A DNA stretch of 64,000 bases from Streptomyces sp. DSM 110735 (GCF_016482685.1 NZ_JACYHF010000013.1:100235-164234), one strand, 5' to 3'. Numbered from the stretch's first letter, positions 34,410 through 43,825 are shown. Numbers and translations: made by a program. Notes: generated by a model not told the origin, from the letters alone.

Positions 34410-35591
34410 TCAGAGCATCACGGGAAGCGAATCCAGCCCGCGAACGAGACGGGTGTGCCGCCACCCCAGTCGATCCGGCGGTACGGCCAGCCGGATTCCG
34501 GGGAACCGTGTCAGTACCGCACACAGGGCGATCTCCGCTTCCGCCTTGGCCAGCGGAGCGCCGACGCAGCGGTGGATGCCGTGGCCGAAGGCGAGATGCG
34601 CGGTGGCGTCTCGGGACAGGTCGAGCAGGTCAGGCGAAGGGAACCGTTCCGGGTCGCGGTTGGCCGCGCCGAGGGCGACCAGGACCGGGGCACCGGCGGG
34701 GATCTCCGTACCGCCGAGCGTGACGGGCTCCGTGGTGAAGCGGAAGGTGGCGGTGCTGACGGGGGAGTCGAACCGGAGCAACTCGTCCAGTGTGGACGGG
34801 ATTTCGTCCGGGTTCTTCCGAAGGCGGTCCAGTTCCGCGGGGTGTTGCAGCAGGGCGAGGAGAGCGTTGCCGAGGAAGTTGGTGGTGGTCTCGTGTCCGG
34901 CCACGAGCAGCAGGACCGCCAGAGACACCAACTCCTCCTCGCTCAGCCGGTCGTGTCCGTCGCGAGCCGCGACGAGCTGGTCGAGGAAGGAGTCGCCGGG
35001 GTTCGTTCGCTTGGTGGCGATCAGGTCCGTCATGTAGTCGGCCATGGAATGCGAGGCGGCATCGATGACATCCGGTTTCCCCGCCGCGAACAGCTCCCCG
35101 GACCAGCGCTGGACCTCGGACCGATCCTCCTGCGGCACTCCGAGCAGCTCGCAGATCACGATGACGGGGAGCGGCACGGCCAGTTCGGCCACGAAGTCGA
35201 CAGGCAGCCCGTCGGCGCGCCATCGGTCCAGCAACTCGTCGGTGACCCGGGCTATGAACGGACGGAGCTTCGTGACGGCCCCCGTCGTGAACGCCTTGGT
35301 CACCAGTCGGCGCAGCCGGGTGTGCCGGGGCGGGTCGGTGGCCAGCATGGTGTGTGCGACGGCGGGGTGCAGGCGACGTCCTGATTCCCTGCCCGCGAAG
35401 AAGGTGACCGTGTCCTTGGAGAGCCGAGCGTCGCCGAGGGCCGCTCGTGCTTCCGCGTAACCGGTCACCAGATAGCTGGGGCGTCCGCCGGAGCCGCCCG
35501 GTAGGGGCTGTACGGGGCAGGCGGCCCGCATGGTCGCGTAAGCGGGGTACGGGTCCTGGAGGAAGCGGGGGTCCTGTGTCGGGTCGGTCAT
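34410..35591 (-). CDS. cytochrome P450 (class I, soluble)
   Basis: A 393-residue P450 of the size and type common in Streptomyces. The I-helix is LLLVAGHETTTN, the K-helix ExxR lies in ELLRFDSP, and the heme-cysteine loop is FGHGIHRCVGAPLAKAE. It needs separate ferredoxin and reductase, and none is adjacent. The ATG at 35591 (MTDPTQD) is the natural start; an open frame continues to 35912 without family similarity. It is apparently monocistronic, and no biosynthetic genes flank it, so the substrate cannot be guessed. Confidence 0.92.
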   Translation of the reverse strand: MTDPTQDPRFLQDPYPAYATMRAACPVQPLPGGSGGRPSYLVTGYAEARAALGDARLSKDTVTFFAGRESGRRLHPAVAHTMLATDPPRHTRLRRLVTKAFTTGAVTKLRPFIARVTDELLDRWRADGLPVDFVAELAVPLPVIVICELLGVPQEDRSEVQRWSGELFAAGKPDVIDAASHSMADYMTDLIATKRTNPGDSFLDQLVAARDGHDRLSEEELVSLAVLLLVAGHETTTNFLGNALLALLQHPAELDRLRKNPDEIPSTLDELLRFDSPVSTATFRFTTEPVTLGGTEIPAGAPVLVALGAANRDPERFPSPDLLDLSRDATAHLAFGHGIHRCVGAPLAKAEAEIALCAVLTRFPGIRLAVPPDRLGWRHTRLVRGLDSLPVML

Positions 35592-35856
35592 GCTCTCAGG
35601 CTCCAGCCGGCTCCGGCTCGTGGGCGTCAGCGACACGCCCAACGGGGCGCCCGTAAGCACGAATTGCCAGGAGAAGCCCCGTCCAGGCGGGCGGCGTTCG
35701 CGTCCAACGCGGTCCGGGCGACAGGGCCACGGTTCCCACGAGGTGCGCGAGGAGCCCGAGACACACAGAGAGGAACACGCCCCGTCCGGATGCTCCGGAC
35801 AGGGCGTTTCGGCGATGGCTGCGACGGGTCGCGCCGGACGCGTCGTACCAGGGCCG

Positions 35857-36210
35857 TCAGAAAGAGTTACGGCTGTCGGCCTCGGCGCGGGCGATGGCCT
35901 CGGCTTCGGCATCGGCCAGCGCGATCGCGACGCCGAACGCCTTGGCGATGTGGCCCGCTGCCGACATGACGCGTGCCGTCCCCACGATGGGGGCGATGGC
36001 GACGAGAAGATCCTGCAGTTGCTCGGCGGTGAAGTCGGCTTTGAGCGCGGGGTCTATGTGCGCCAGGTAGGAGACCGCCGGGGCGTCCATCGCCACGAGC
36101 GCGGCGATGCGGCTGAGGACGAGCGTGTTGTCGTCCATGTGACAGCGCTCGAGGGAATCGAGGGTCATGGCGGCGATCGTGTCGATCACGGGGGCAGATG
36201 CGGTGGCCAT
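35857..36210 (-). CDS. carboxymuconolactone-decarboxylase-like small protein
   Basis: A 117-residue protein. The block NTLVLSRIAALVAMDAPAVS, then LQDLLVAIAPIVGTARVMSA, resembles CMD/AhpD-fold proteins of actinomycetes. It lacks the CxxC redox pair of AhpD, so it is not a peroxidase of that kind. The ATG at 36210 has AAAGGCGG upstream. It stands alone. A 15-bp palindrome lies about 42 bp upstream. Confidence 0.7.
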   Translation of the reverse strand: MATASAPVIDTIAAMTLDSLERCHMDDNTLVLSRIAALVAMDAPAVSYLAHIDPALKADFTAEQLQDLLVAIAPIVGTARVMSAAGHIAKAFGVAIALADAEAEAIARAEADSRNSF

Positions 36211-36251
36211 GGTGAACCGCCTTTCGGTGCTGCGGGGAACGGGCACCGCCC

Positions 36252-36266
36252 TCCACGGACCGTGGA
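36252..36266. promoter_or_regulatory. 15-bp palindrome TCCACGG-A-CCGTGGA
   Basis: A perfect 7-bp inverted repeat around one base, upstream of the CMD-like gene and in the 366-bp divergent gap before the SHOCT gene. It could be an operator for either gene. The rest of the gap shows only the ribosome site of the rightward gene. Confidence 0.35.
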
Positions 36267-36576
36267 CCCCCCGCCTGCGGCGGCATATCTCCAGCTAACC
36301 ACCGAAGGGTCGTCGGTGCGTGCCGAGCCGGAGCGCCGCGGAACTGCCGCACTCACGCCGCCGACGGGTACGCCGGTGCGCCGAAAAGCCCCGGCTGGCC
36401 GCCCGGATCAACTCGGCGCACCATGGATGGCACGGGGCACCGCGATGCCCCGGACCGGCAGCGGACGCGCCCGCCCGGTGCCCCCGCCTCGTCATCCGTT
36501 CCCGATGGTGCGAGGTCCCCCCGAGGCACGGACTCCTCCGGAGAGCCGCCGGAGGGACGACGAAGGGACAGCGCCG

Positions 36577-37023
36577 ATGAATCTCGCGTACGACTACCCT
36601 CTGCTGAACGCCTTCTGGACCATGCTGTGGTTCTTCCTGTGGATCATGTGGTTCTTCCTGCTCTTCAAGGTCATCGTCGACATCTTCCGCGACGATGACC
36701 TGCACGGGTGGGCGAAGGCCGGCTGGCTGGTCTTCGTGGTCCTGCTGCCCTTCCTCGGCGTCTTCGTGTACGTCGTCGCCCGAGGCAAGGGCATGGGCGG
36801 ACGCGAGCGCAAGCACATGACGGAGCAGCGCGCGGCCTTCGACGCCTACGTCAAGGACGCGGCGGGCGGTCCGGTGCCGAACAGCGCCGATCAGCTCGCC
36901 AAGCTCTCCGAACTCCGCAAGCGCGGTGACATCACGCAGGAGGAGTTCCAGCGGGCGAAGGAAATGGTCCTCAGCGGCGGAGACACCCCGGACCGCCCCC
37001 GGCCCGGAACACCCGCCACCTGA
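36577..37023 (+). CDS. membrane protein with PLDc_N-like and SHOCT domains
   Basis: 148 residues. Two membrane segments (about 10-32 and 46-66) flank the charged loop DIFRDDDLHGWAKAGW, as in PLDc_N-type small membrane proteins. The C-terminus carries a SHOCT motif (ADQLAKLSELRKRGDITQEE, then FQRAKEMVL), a short helical oligomerisation or regulation element. GAAGGGA precedes the ATG at 36577. Such proteins are frequent in streptomycetes; their function is unknown. It converges with the cupin gene across a long inverted repeat. Confidence 0.85.
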   Translation: MNLAYDYPLLNAFWTMLWFFLWIMWFFLLFKVIVDIFRDDDLHGWAKAGWLVFVVLLPFLGVFVYVVARGKGMGGRERKHMTEQRAAFDAYVKDAAGGPVPNSADQLAKLSELRKRGDITQEEFQRAKEMVLSGGDTPDRPRPGTPAT

Positions 37024-37075
37024 GGACCGGGTGCTCCGGCTGTCGGCGGTCTCTGCGCGGGCACCAAGGTCGACG

Positions 37076-37118
37076 CGTCGGCAGTGTTCTTGACGGACCG
37101 TAAATAACACTGCCGACG
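37076..37118. terminator. 13-bp perfect inverted repeat between convergent genes
   Basis: CGTCGGCAGTGTT (37076-37088) pairs with 37106-37118 around a 17-nt AT-richer loop. It lies between the ends of the SHOCT and cupin genes, so a bidirectional terminator is most likely, though no U-run follows. The long loop leaves a protein-binding site possible. Confidence 0.55.
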
Positions 37119-37189
37119 TCGAGCCGGGGGAACCGGGCGAGTCGGCGACGGCCGCCGCACCCGCCGTCGCCCCGCCCGACGACTTCCCG

Positions 37190-37522
37190 TCAGAGGACCT
37201 TCGCCACCGTCAGCAGCAACGTCGAGTCCTCCAGCGCCTCCAGCCCGTGCCGGGTCGGCGGTACGACGAGGAAGTCACCGGTGCGCCCCTCCCAGGAGGT
37301 GTCGGCGCTGGTGAGCCGTACCCGCCCGCCGAGCACCTGGACGGTCGCCTCGCCCGGGTTCTCGTGTTCGGCGAGGACGGTTCCTTCGGTCAGGGCCATG
37401 AGGGTCTGCCGCAGTGTGTGCTCGTGGCCGCCGTAGACCGTCGTGGCGCTGCGTCCGGTGGTGGCCTCCTTCGCACGCTGGAGCTGCGAGCGGGCTTCGG
37501 CGTCCAGGGAGAGCTTGCGCAT
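37190..37522 (-). CDS. small cupin-fold protein
   Basis: 110 residues. The single-domain cupin pattern includes HENPGEATVQVLGGRVRLTS as motif 1 (HxN and E) and GDFLVVPPTRHGLEALED as motif 2 with its His. Such proteins bind a metal in a small beta barrel and may act as sensors or small enzymes; no specific activity can be assigned. It is followed on the same strand upstream by a quinone oxidoreductase at 37624, about 100 bp away. Confidence 0.82.
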   Translation of the reverse strand: MRKLSLDAEARSQLQRAKEATTGRSATTVYGGHEHTLRQTLMALTEGTVLAEHENPGEATVQVLGGRVRLTSADTSWEGRTGDFLVVPPTRHGLEALEDSTLLLTVAKVL

Positions 37523-37623
37523 GGGTCGTCCGTTCTCCGGAGATGTCGGTGCCTGGCAAGAACAACGATGCCGGACGGTGCCGGTTCGCGCCCACGCACA
37601 CCGCTCTCACGTCGTACGAGGCA

Positions 37624-38565
37624 TCAGTACGCCGGGTCCAACGCCACCTTCCCCACCGTCCGCCGCGCACGGAGGTCCTCCTGGGCGCGAGCCGCCTCGG
37701 TGAGGGGATAGACGGTGACGGGGGGAACCCGGAGGTCCCCGGATCGGACCGCAGCGAACAGATCGTCCGCTGCGTCCGTCAGCAGCTCGCGCTTTCCGTA
37801 GAGGAGGGGGAGCCAGAAGCCCTGGATGGACTTGCCGGTCGACATCAGTTCCCGGGTGTTGACGGGGGACTCCATCGTGACGGCGCCGCCGTACACGGCC
37901 ATGCGTCCCAGGGGAGCGAGCGCGTCCATCGTCGCGCGCAGCGTGTCGCCGCCGGTCATCTCCAGCGCGGCGTTCGCGCCGCCGCCCGCCGCCTCCGCGA
38001 GATCGTCGGCGAGGGAGTCGGACCTGCTGTCCACGACGGCGTCGGCGCCCAGCTCCGCCGCGAACGCCCTCTTCTCCGGCGACCCCGCCATCGCCACCAC
38101 GCGCGCCCCCGCACGCTTGGCGAGCTGGACGGCGAGCGAGCCGATGCCACCCGCGGCTGCCGGGACGATCACGGTCTCCCCGGACCGCACCTGCAGCACC
38201 GTGTGCAGCAGATGCCAGGCGCTCTGCCCCTGGAGGGTCAGCGCCAGCGCGGTGTCGTCGTCGATGTCGTCCGGGACGGGGAAGGCGGTGGCGAGCCGGG
38301 CCTGCGAGACCTGCGCGTAGCCGCCGCCTCGCATCAGCGCGGCCACGCGCTCACCGTCGGAGCGGCCGACCACCTCGTTCCCCGGGACGAAGGGCAACGG
38401 CACGCCGGTGAGGTAGTCGTCCTCGCGGACCAGCAGATCCGCGAAGTTGACCCCCGAGCGAGTCACCTCGATGCGCCGGTGCTCCGGCTCGATCCCCGGC
38501 TCCGGAACGTCCCGCACCTCAAGGACCTCGGGCCCTCCGTAGCGCTCCATCACGACTGCTCGCAC
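37624..38565 (-). CDS. zinc-free quinone oxidoreductase (MDR family)
   Basis: 313 residues. An NADPH-dependent quinone oxidoreductase-type MDR protein: VTRSGVNFADLLVREDDYLT, QGQSAWHLLHTVLQVRSGE, and the nucleotide loop VPAAAGGIGSLAVQLAKRAG. Zinc ligands are absent. The GTG at 38565 has GGAGG six bases upstream; the open frame continues further without support. It probably reduces quinones or activated alkenes. It is divergent from the luciferase-like gene. Confidence 0.88.
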   Translation of the reverse strand: MRAVVMERYGGPEVLEVRDVPEPGIEPEHRRIEVTRSGVNFADLLVREDDYLTGVPLPFVPGNEVVGRSDGERVAALMRGGGYAQVSQARLATAFPVPDDIDDDTALALTLQGQSAWHLLHTVLQVRSGETVIVPAAAGGIGSLAVQLAKRAGARVVAMAGSPEKRAFAAELGADAVVDSRSDSLADDLAEAAGGGANAALEMTGGDTLRATMDALAPLGRMAVYGGAVTMESPVNTRELMSTGKSIQGFWLPLLYGKRELLTDAADDLFAAVRSGDLRVPPVTVYPLTEAARAQEDLRARRTVGKVALDPAY

Positions 38566-38788
38566 CGCGTACCTCCGTGCTCTCCGGGCGTTCCCGGGCC
38601 GGGCTCCGGCTCTGTTTGCACACCCGTCCGGCGTGTGACACCTTCGCTGTGGAGGCACTCCCTCCCGACGATCGTGGCGCCCCCGACGATTGTGGCGCCG
38701 AAACCGAGCACGGGCATTCCGATCGAGCGCTGTCCGTGGTCCGTCCCGCAGGGCGTGAAGCGAAACAGCCGCAAAGGACCGAGCCGGT

Positions 38789-39811
38789 ATGACAACCTCG
38801 CGCGTTCCGCTGTCGATCCTCGACCTCGTGCCCGTCGCCTCCGGCACCGACACGACCACCGCGCTGAACCAGTCCGTGGAACTGGCACGCCTCGCCGACT
38901 CGCTCGGCTACCACCGCTACTGGTACGCCGAGCACCACAACGTCGTCACCTTCGCCTCCTCCGCCACCTCGCTGCTCATCGGCCGCGCCGCCGAGCACAC
39001 CGAGCGCATCCGGCTCGGCTCGGGCGGCGTGATGCTGCCCAATCACAGCCCCCTGATGGTCGCGGAGTACTACGGCACCCTCGCCGAGATGTACGGCGAC
39101 CGCATCGACCTCGGACTCGGCCGCGCCCCCGGAACGGATCCGACGACAGCCGCCGCGCTGCGCCGTGGCGCCGCCGCCACCGACACGTTCGTCGAGGACG
39201 TCGTGGAGCTGCACCGCTACCTCGGTTCCCGCGACGGGGGACCGGGAACGGTGAAGGCGCTGCCGGGCCGGGGCACCGAGGTCCCGCTCTGGATGCTCGG
39301 ATCGAGCCTCGACGGCGCCGCCGTCGCCGCCTATCTGGGTCTGCCGTACGCCTTCGCCTCGCACTTCGCGCCCCAGATGCGGCACCAGGCGCTGTCGCTG
39401 TACCGCTCACGCTTCTCGACGGAGTTCAGCACCGCCGAGCTCAAGCGCCCGTACGCCATGGTGGGCGTCAACGTGCTCGTGGCGCCGACCGACGACGAGG
39501 CGCGGTACCTGTTCACCACGGCCCAGCAGATGGCCGCGGGCATCTACACCGGTCGGCGCGGTCCGCTGCAACCGCCGGTCCAGGACCTGGCCGCCGTGCT
39601 CAGTCACGAGGTCGCCCACTTCGTGGACGACTTCCAGCAGGTGCGCGCGGTCGGCTCGCCGGAGACGGCCGTAGCCGAGCTGGAGGCGATCGTCGCGGAC
39701 CTGGAGGCCGACGAACTCATCATCACCACCTACACGTACGACCCCGCGCACCGGACGCGTTCGTTCGCGCTGCTCGCCGAGGCGTGGGGTCTGGACAGCC
39801 ACGCCGAGTGA
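38789..39811 (+). CDS. luciferase-like flavin-dependent monooxygenase
   Basis: 340 residues of the LLM class, MsnO8-like branch. Typical blocks: LSILDLVPVASG, RYWYAEHHN, IRLGSGGVMLPNHSPLMVAE, RIDLGLGRAPGTDP, and PLWMLGSSLDGAAVAA near the flavin site. These enzymes use reduced flavin (FMNH2 or F420). The ATG follows AAAGGA. The DJ-1/PfpI gene starts 22 bp downstream and is likely co-transcribed. Confidence 0.9.
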   Translation: MTTSRVPLSILDLVPVASGTDTTTALNQSVELARLADSLGYHRYWYAEHHNVVTFASSATSLLIGRAAEHTERIRLGSGGVMLPNHSPLMVAEYYGTLAEMYGDRIDLGLGRAPGTDPTTAAALRRGAAATDTFVEDVVELHRYLGSRDGGPGTVKALPGRGTEVPLWMLGSSLDGAAVAAYLGLPYAFASHFAPQMRHQALSLYRSRFSTEFSTAELKRPYAMVGVNVLVAPTDDEARYLFTTAQQMAAGIYTGRRGPLQPPVQDLAAVLSHEVAHFVDDFQQVRAVGSPETAVAELEAIVADLEADELIITTYTYDPAHRTRSFALLAEAWGLDSHAE

Positions 39812-39833
39812 GCCGAGGAAGCGAGGGGCGATC

Positions 39834-40532
39834 ATGGCAAGGATCCTGATGGTGCTGTCGGGCGTCAATTACTGGACGCTCGACAACGGCGACAAGCACC
39901 CGTGCGGTTACTGGGCCGAGGAGTTCGTGGTCCCGCACCGCGTCCTGAGCGAGGCGGGGTTCACCGTGGACATCTCCGCCCCCGACGGCGGCAAGCCCGT
40001 GCCCGACCCGGTGAGCCTCAAGCCCGAGGTCGCGGGTCCGAAGGCGCCCGAGTACGCCGCGTACATCAAGGAGCACGCCGCGGAGTTGGCGAGCCCGCTG
40101 CCGTTGTCCGAGGTCGATGTGGACCTGTACGACGCGATCTTCATCCCCGGCGGGCACTCCCCGATGGAGGACCTCGCGTACGACCCCGATCTCGGCCGGA
40201 TCCTGCAGGAGGCCGAAGCCGTCAAGAAGATCATCGCGCCGGTCTGTCACGGTCCCGCCGGGCTGCTGTCGGCGAACCTGCCCGGTGGCCGCTGGCTCTT
40301 CGAGGGGCGGACCATGGCCGCGTTCAGCAACGAGGAGGAGAAACTCAACGGCACGGCGGAACACGCCCCCTGGCTGCTGCAGAACATGCTCACGGCGCGC
40401 GGTGGCACGGTCGAAGATGTCAAGGCGTGGGACCCGCACGTCATCGTCGACGGCAACCTGCTCTCCGGCCAGAATCCGGCGTCCGCCGGACCGCTGGCCG
40501 AGAAGGTCGTCTCCGTGCTCAACAGCCGCTGA
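39834..40532 (+). CDS. DJ-1/PfpI family protein (type 1 glutamine amidotransferase-like)
   Basis: 232 residues. The nucleophile elbow is APVCHGPAGLLS, with an IFIPGGHSPMEDL loop and a Glu near the N-terminal part. The closest resemblance is to HchA/Hsp31-type proteins, which act on methylglyoxal or glycated substrates. The ATG is preceded by GAGGGG. It is downstream of the monooxygenase and converges with formate dehydrogenase. Confidence 0.87.
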   Translation: MARILMVLSGVNYWTLDNGDKHPCGYWAEEFVVPHRVLSEAGFTVDISAPDGGKPVPDPVSLKPEVAGPKAPEYAAYIKEHAAELASPLPLSEVDVDLYDAIFIPGGHSPMEDLAYDPDLGRILQEAEAVKKIIAPVCHGPAGLLSANLPGGRWLFEGRTMAAFSNEEEKLNGTAEHAPWLLQNMLTARGGTVEDVKAWDPHVIVDGNLLSGQNPASAGPLAEKVVSVLNSR

Positions 40533-40555
40533 TCCGCGTTCAACAGCCGCTGACC

Positions 40556-41716
40556 TCAGCCCAGTTCATACGACTGGGCGCCCGCGCCCGCGAGGTTGCC
40601 CCCGTCGACGATGAGGTACTCCTCGCACATCGGACGCCCCTCGAAATAGCACTGCAGGATGTCGAGGGTTCCGGCGGCATAACGCGCCTGCGCGGAAAGC
40701 GTCGTACCGGAGATGTGGGGCGTCATGCCGTTGAACTGCATGGTGCGCCAGGGGTGTTCGAGCGGCGCGGGTTCGGGATACCACACGTCGCCCGCATAAC
40801 CCGCGATCTGACCGGACTTGAGCGCCTGAACGACGGCGTCCCGGTCCACCAGGCGTGCGCGTCCACAATTGATGACGTACGTCCCGCGCTTCATCTTGCC
40901 GAACATCTCCGCGTCCAGCATGTTCTCCGTCGACGGATACAGCGGCAGTTGCAGGCTCACGATGTCGATGTCACGGATCATCGATTCCAGATCGGAATGA
41001 TAGGTGAGGCCCAACTCCTTCTCGATCTCCGCATCGAGAGGGTGGCGCTGGTGGTAATGCAGTTCCAGGCCGAAGGGCTTCAGCCGCTCCAGCACGGCAC
41101 GGCCGATCCGCCCGGCGCCGACGGCTCCGTACTTCATCCCCTGTACGTCGTAGCCGCGCTCCACACAGTCCGCGATGTTCCAGACGCCACCGGCGGAAAT
41201 GGTGTGCGACGGAAGGTAGTTGCGGACCTGGGCCAGGATCATCATGACGACGTGCTCCGCCACGCTTTTGCTGTTCGAGCCCGTGACCTCCGCGACCGTC
41301 ACGCCCGCCTGCGCGGCGGCTCCCAGATCCACGTGGTCGGAGCCGATCCCCGCCGTGAGCGCCAGCTTCAGCTTCGACGCCTTGGCCAGGCGCTCCTTCG
41401 TGAGATACGCGGGCCAGAACGGCTGCGAGATGACGACCTCGGCCTCGGGGAGGTACTTCTCGAACTCGGACTGCTCTCCGTCCTTGTCGCTCGTCACGAT
41501 GAACGTGTGACCGAGCTTTTCGAGATAGTCACGCAATCCGAGTTCGCCCGACACGCATCCGACAAGCTCACCCGGAGTGAATCCGAGAGGGCCCTGAGGA
41601 GCGGGAGCCGGTCGACCGTTCGGATACCAGGGGACTTCCGGGATGTCGTCCCGGGCATAGACCGGCGGATATCCGGACTGAGGATCGGGATAAAGCACGC
41701 ACAGAACCGTCGCCAT
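40556..41716 (-). CDS. fdh: NAD-dependent formate dehydrogenase
   Basis: 386 residues of the D-2-hydroxyacid dehydrogenase superfamily. The N-terminus (MATVLCVLYPDP, then GYPPVYARDDIP) is characteristic of bacterial NAD-FDH. Other FDH blocks are ISQPFWPAYLTKERL, TGSNSKSVAEHVVMMILAQV and HQRHPLDAEIEKELGLTYH; catalytic Arg and His lie in INCGRARLVDRD and PHISGTTLSAQARYAAG. The NAD loop is GAVGAGRIGR. It oxidises formate to CO2, giving NADH, and is useful in C1 detoxification. It is less common in Streptomyces than metal-dependent FDH. Confidence 0.95.
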   Translation of the reverse strand: MATVLCVLYPDPQSGYPPVYARDDIPEVPWYPNGRPAPAPQGPLGFTPGELVGCVSGELGLRDYLEKLGHTFIVTSDKDGEQSEFEKYLPEAEVVISQPFWPAYLTKERLAKASKLKLALTAGIGSDHVDLGAAAQAGVTVAEVTGSNSKSVAEHVVMMILAQVRNYLPSHTISAGGVWNIADCVERGYDVQGMKYGAVGAGRIGRAVLERLKPFGLELHYHQRHPLDAEIEKELGLTYHSDLESMIRDIDIVSLQLPLYPSTENMLDAEMFGKMKRGTYVINCGRARLVDRDAVVQALKSGQIAGYAGDVWYPEPAPLEHPWRTMQFNGMTPHISGTTLSAQARYAAGTLDILQCYFEGRPMCEEYLIVDGGNLAGAGAQSYELG

Positions 41717-41817
41717 CAGTGAACCCTTCGCGATTTAAGGGGGAGTTGTCCGGGTGCACGACCCCGACCGTGCACATCATGGGGCGCCCGTCGACAAGGC
41801 CGTGGGCGGTCGAGCGG

Positions 41818-42798
41818 CTACGGCACGGTGAGCAGCACCTTGCCGACATGACTCTCGTCCATCACCCGGTGTGCCTCGGCGGCGTCGCGCAGGGGCAGTT
41901 CGCGGTCGATGACGGGGCGAATCTTCCCCGAGGCGATCAGCGGCCAGACGTGCTCGCGCACACCCGCGACGATGGCGGCCTTCTCCTTCAGCGGCCGGGA
42001 CCGCAGCGAGGTCGCGGCGACGGACCCCTCCTTCATCAGCAGGGCGGCGATGTCCAGCTCGCCCTTGGTGCCTGCCTGGAGACCGATGATCACGAGGCGT
42101 CCGTTGACGGCGAGCGCCGCGACATTGCGGTCCAGGTACGTGCCGCCGCCCATGTTGTCCAGGATGACGTCGGCGCCCGCGCCGTCGGTGGCGCGCTTGA
42201 TCTCGGTGACGAAGTCCTGCTCGTGGTAGTTGATCAGGATGTCGGCGCCCAGCTCGGCGCAGAGGTCCAGCTTCGCCTTCGATCCGGCGGTCACCGCGAC
42301 CCGGGCGCCGAGGGCACTGGCGAGCTGGATCGCCATCGTCCCGATGCCGCCGGACCCGCCCTGCACCAGGAACACCTCGCCCGCGCGCAGATGGCCGACC
42401 ATGAAGACGTTCGACCACACCGTGCACGCCACCTCGGGCAGCGCCGCGGACTGCACGAGACTGAGTCCCTTCGGCACGGGCAGCAGTTGCCCCGCCGGAA
42501 CGGCGACCTTCTCGGCGTACCCACCGCCCGTGAGCAGCGCGCACACCTCGTCGCCGACGGACCAGCCGGAGACGCCGGGACCGAGCGCGGCGATCCTGCC
42601 GGAGCACTCCAGACCGGGGTAGGGGGACGCGCCGGGCGGCGGATCGTAGACCCCCTGCCGCTGCATGATGTCGGCCCGGTTGACGGCAGCCGCCGCCACA
42701 TCGACCAGCACCTCACCCTCGCCGGGCACCGGATCGGGCACCTCGCTCCACGTCAGCTTCTCGGGCCCACCGGGTTCGGAAATCGTGATCGCGTGCAT
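41818..42798 (-). CDS. NAD(P)H quinone oxidoreductase, PIG3-type
   Basis: 326 residues. It matches the PIG3/TP53I3-like MDR branch: MHAITISEPGGPE, AVNRADIMQRQGVYDPPPGA, YPGLECSGRI, VFLVQGGSGGIGTMAIQLA, ILDNMGGGTYLDRNV and GRLVIIGLQAG. There are no zinc ligands. The ATG at 42798 is chosen by family N-terminus; ribosome pairing is weak, with AGGGG rather distant. It is 101 bp upstream of the formate dehydrogenase start on the same strand and is possibly a separate unit. It is divergent from the glycosyltransferase. Confidence 0.9.
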   Translation of the reverse strand: MHAITISEPGGPEKLTWSEVPDPVPGEGEVLVDVAAAAVNRADIMQRQGVYDPPPGASPYPGLECSGRIAALGPGVSGWSVGDEVCALLTGGGYAEKVAVPAGQLLPVPKGLSLVQSAALPEVACTVWSNVFMVGHLRAGEVFLVQGGSGGIGTMAIQLASALGARVAVTAGSKAKLDLCAELGADILINYHEQDFVTEIKRATDGAGADVILDNMGGGTYLDRNVAALAVNGRLVIIGLQAGTKGELDIAALLMKEGSVAATSLRSRPLKEKAAIVAGVREHVWPLIASGKIRPVIDRELPLRDAAEAHRVMDESHVGKVLLTVP

Positions 42799-42946
42799 GG
42801 CGGCGACGGTACCCCTGCGGGGGGCGTGTGCCGGGGAGGCGGTTTCGACCCGTTTGGTGGTGTTCCCGAATTGCGCCATGCGTGTCTCGATCCGTGGGGG
42901 AGGCGTTGGAAGGTTGCCGGTCTCGTGAGCCGAAGGGCGGATCAAG

Positions 42947-43825
42947 GTGAGCAGGAAGCGCAGGGTGGACGTCGTCGTGCTCACCATGAACGACCGGGAC
43001 GAGGAGTTCCGTACGGCGACGGCGTCCGTCCTCGCCCAGCAGGACGTGGACCTGCGCGTCGTGATCGTCGGGAACGGCGTGCAGCCGGACCACGTACCCG
43101 ACGGCGTACTCGGCGTCGCGCTCGCCTCCAACACGGGTATCCCGGAGGGTCGCAACGTCGGAGCGGACGCCCTTGCCGCGGGCGGCGCCGAGTTCGTGCT
43201 GTTCTTCGACAACGACGCCGTCCTCCCGGACCCGCACACCCTCACCCGGCTCATCGCCGAACTGGACCGCCACCCGGACGCCGCCTACGTCCAGCCCCGC
43301 ATCGCCGACCCCGCCACCGGCGAGACCCTGGGCCGCTGGGTGCCCCGGCTGCGCGCCGGGGACGCCCGGCGCTCGGGCGTCGTGACCGTCATGGCTGAGG
43401 GCGTCGTCCTCGTCCGCCGGGCGGACTTCGACACCGCGGGCGGCTGGCCCGGCCACTTCTTCCTCTTCCACGAGGGCATCGACCTCTCGTGGCGCCTGTG
43501 GGACCTCGGTCGCACCGGCTGGTACGCCGCCGACACCGAGGTCCACCATCCGGCGACGAACCCCGCCCGGCACGGCCCCTACTACCGCCTGGTCGCCCGC
43601 AACCGGGTCTGGCTGGCCCGACGCCGCCTCCCCGCTCCCCTCATCCCCGTCTACCTGACGACTTGGACGGTGCTCAGCCTGTGGCGCCTGCGCACCTCCG
43701 GAAACCTGACCGTCTGGCTCAAGGGCTTCGCGGAGGGGCTGCGCGGAGGCCACGGGGAGCGGCGACCGATGTCCTGGCGGACGGTGTGGCGACTGACGCG
43801 GGCGGGGCGGCCGCCGGTGGTGTGA
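42947..43825 (+). CDS. family 2 glycosyltransferase
   Basis: 292 residues. The GT-A fold is evident: VDVVVLTMNDRDEEF, the NTGIPEGRNVGADAL loop, the DxD-like FFDNDAVLP, AYVQPRIADPATG, and HEGIDLSWRLWDLGRTG as the acceptor loop. This rhamnosyltransferase-like group transfers sugars to cell-wall polymers or lipids. The C-terminal part (IPVYLTTWTVLSLWRL) is mildly hydrophobic and may sit on the membrane. The start is a GTG at 42947. No other polymer genes flank it. Confidence 0.9.
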   Translation: MSRKRRVDVVVLTMNDRDEEFRTATASVLAQQDVDLRVVIVGNGVQPDHVPDGVLGVALASNTGIPEGRNVGADALAAGGAEFVLFFDNDAVLPDPHTLTRLIAELDRHPDAAYVQPRIADPATGETLGRWVPRLRAGDARRSGVVTVMAEGVVLVRRADFDTAGGWPGHFFLFHEGIDLSWRLWDLGRTGWYAADTEVHHPATNPARHGPYYRLVARNRVWLARRRLPAPLIPVYLTTWTVLSLWRLRTSGNLTVWLKGFAEGLRGGHGERRPMSWRTVWRLTRAGRPPVV

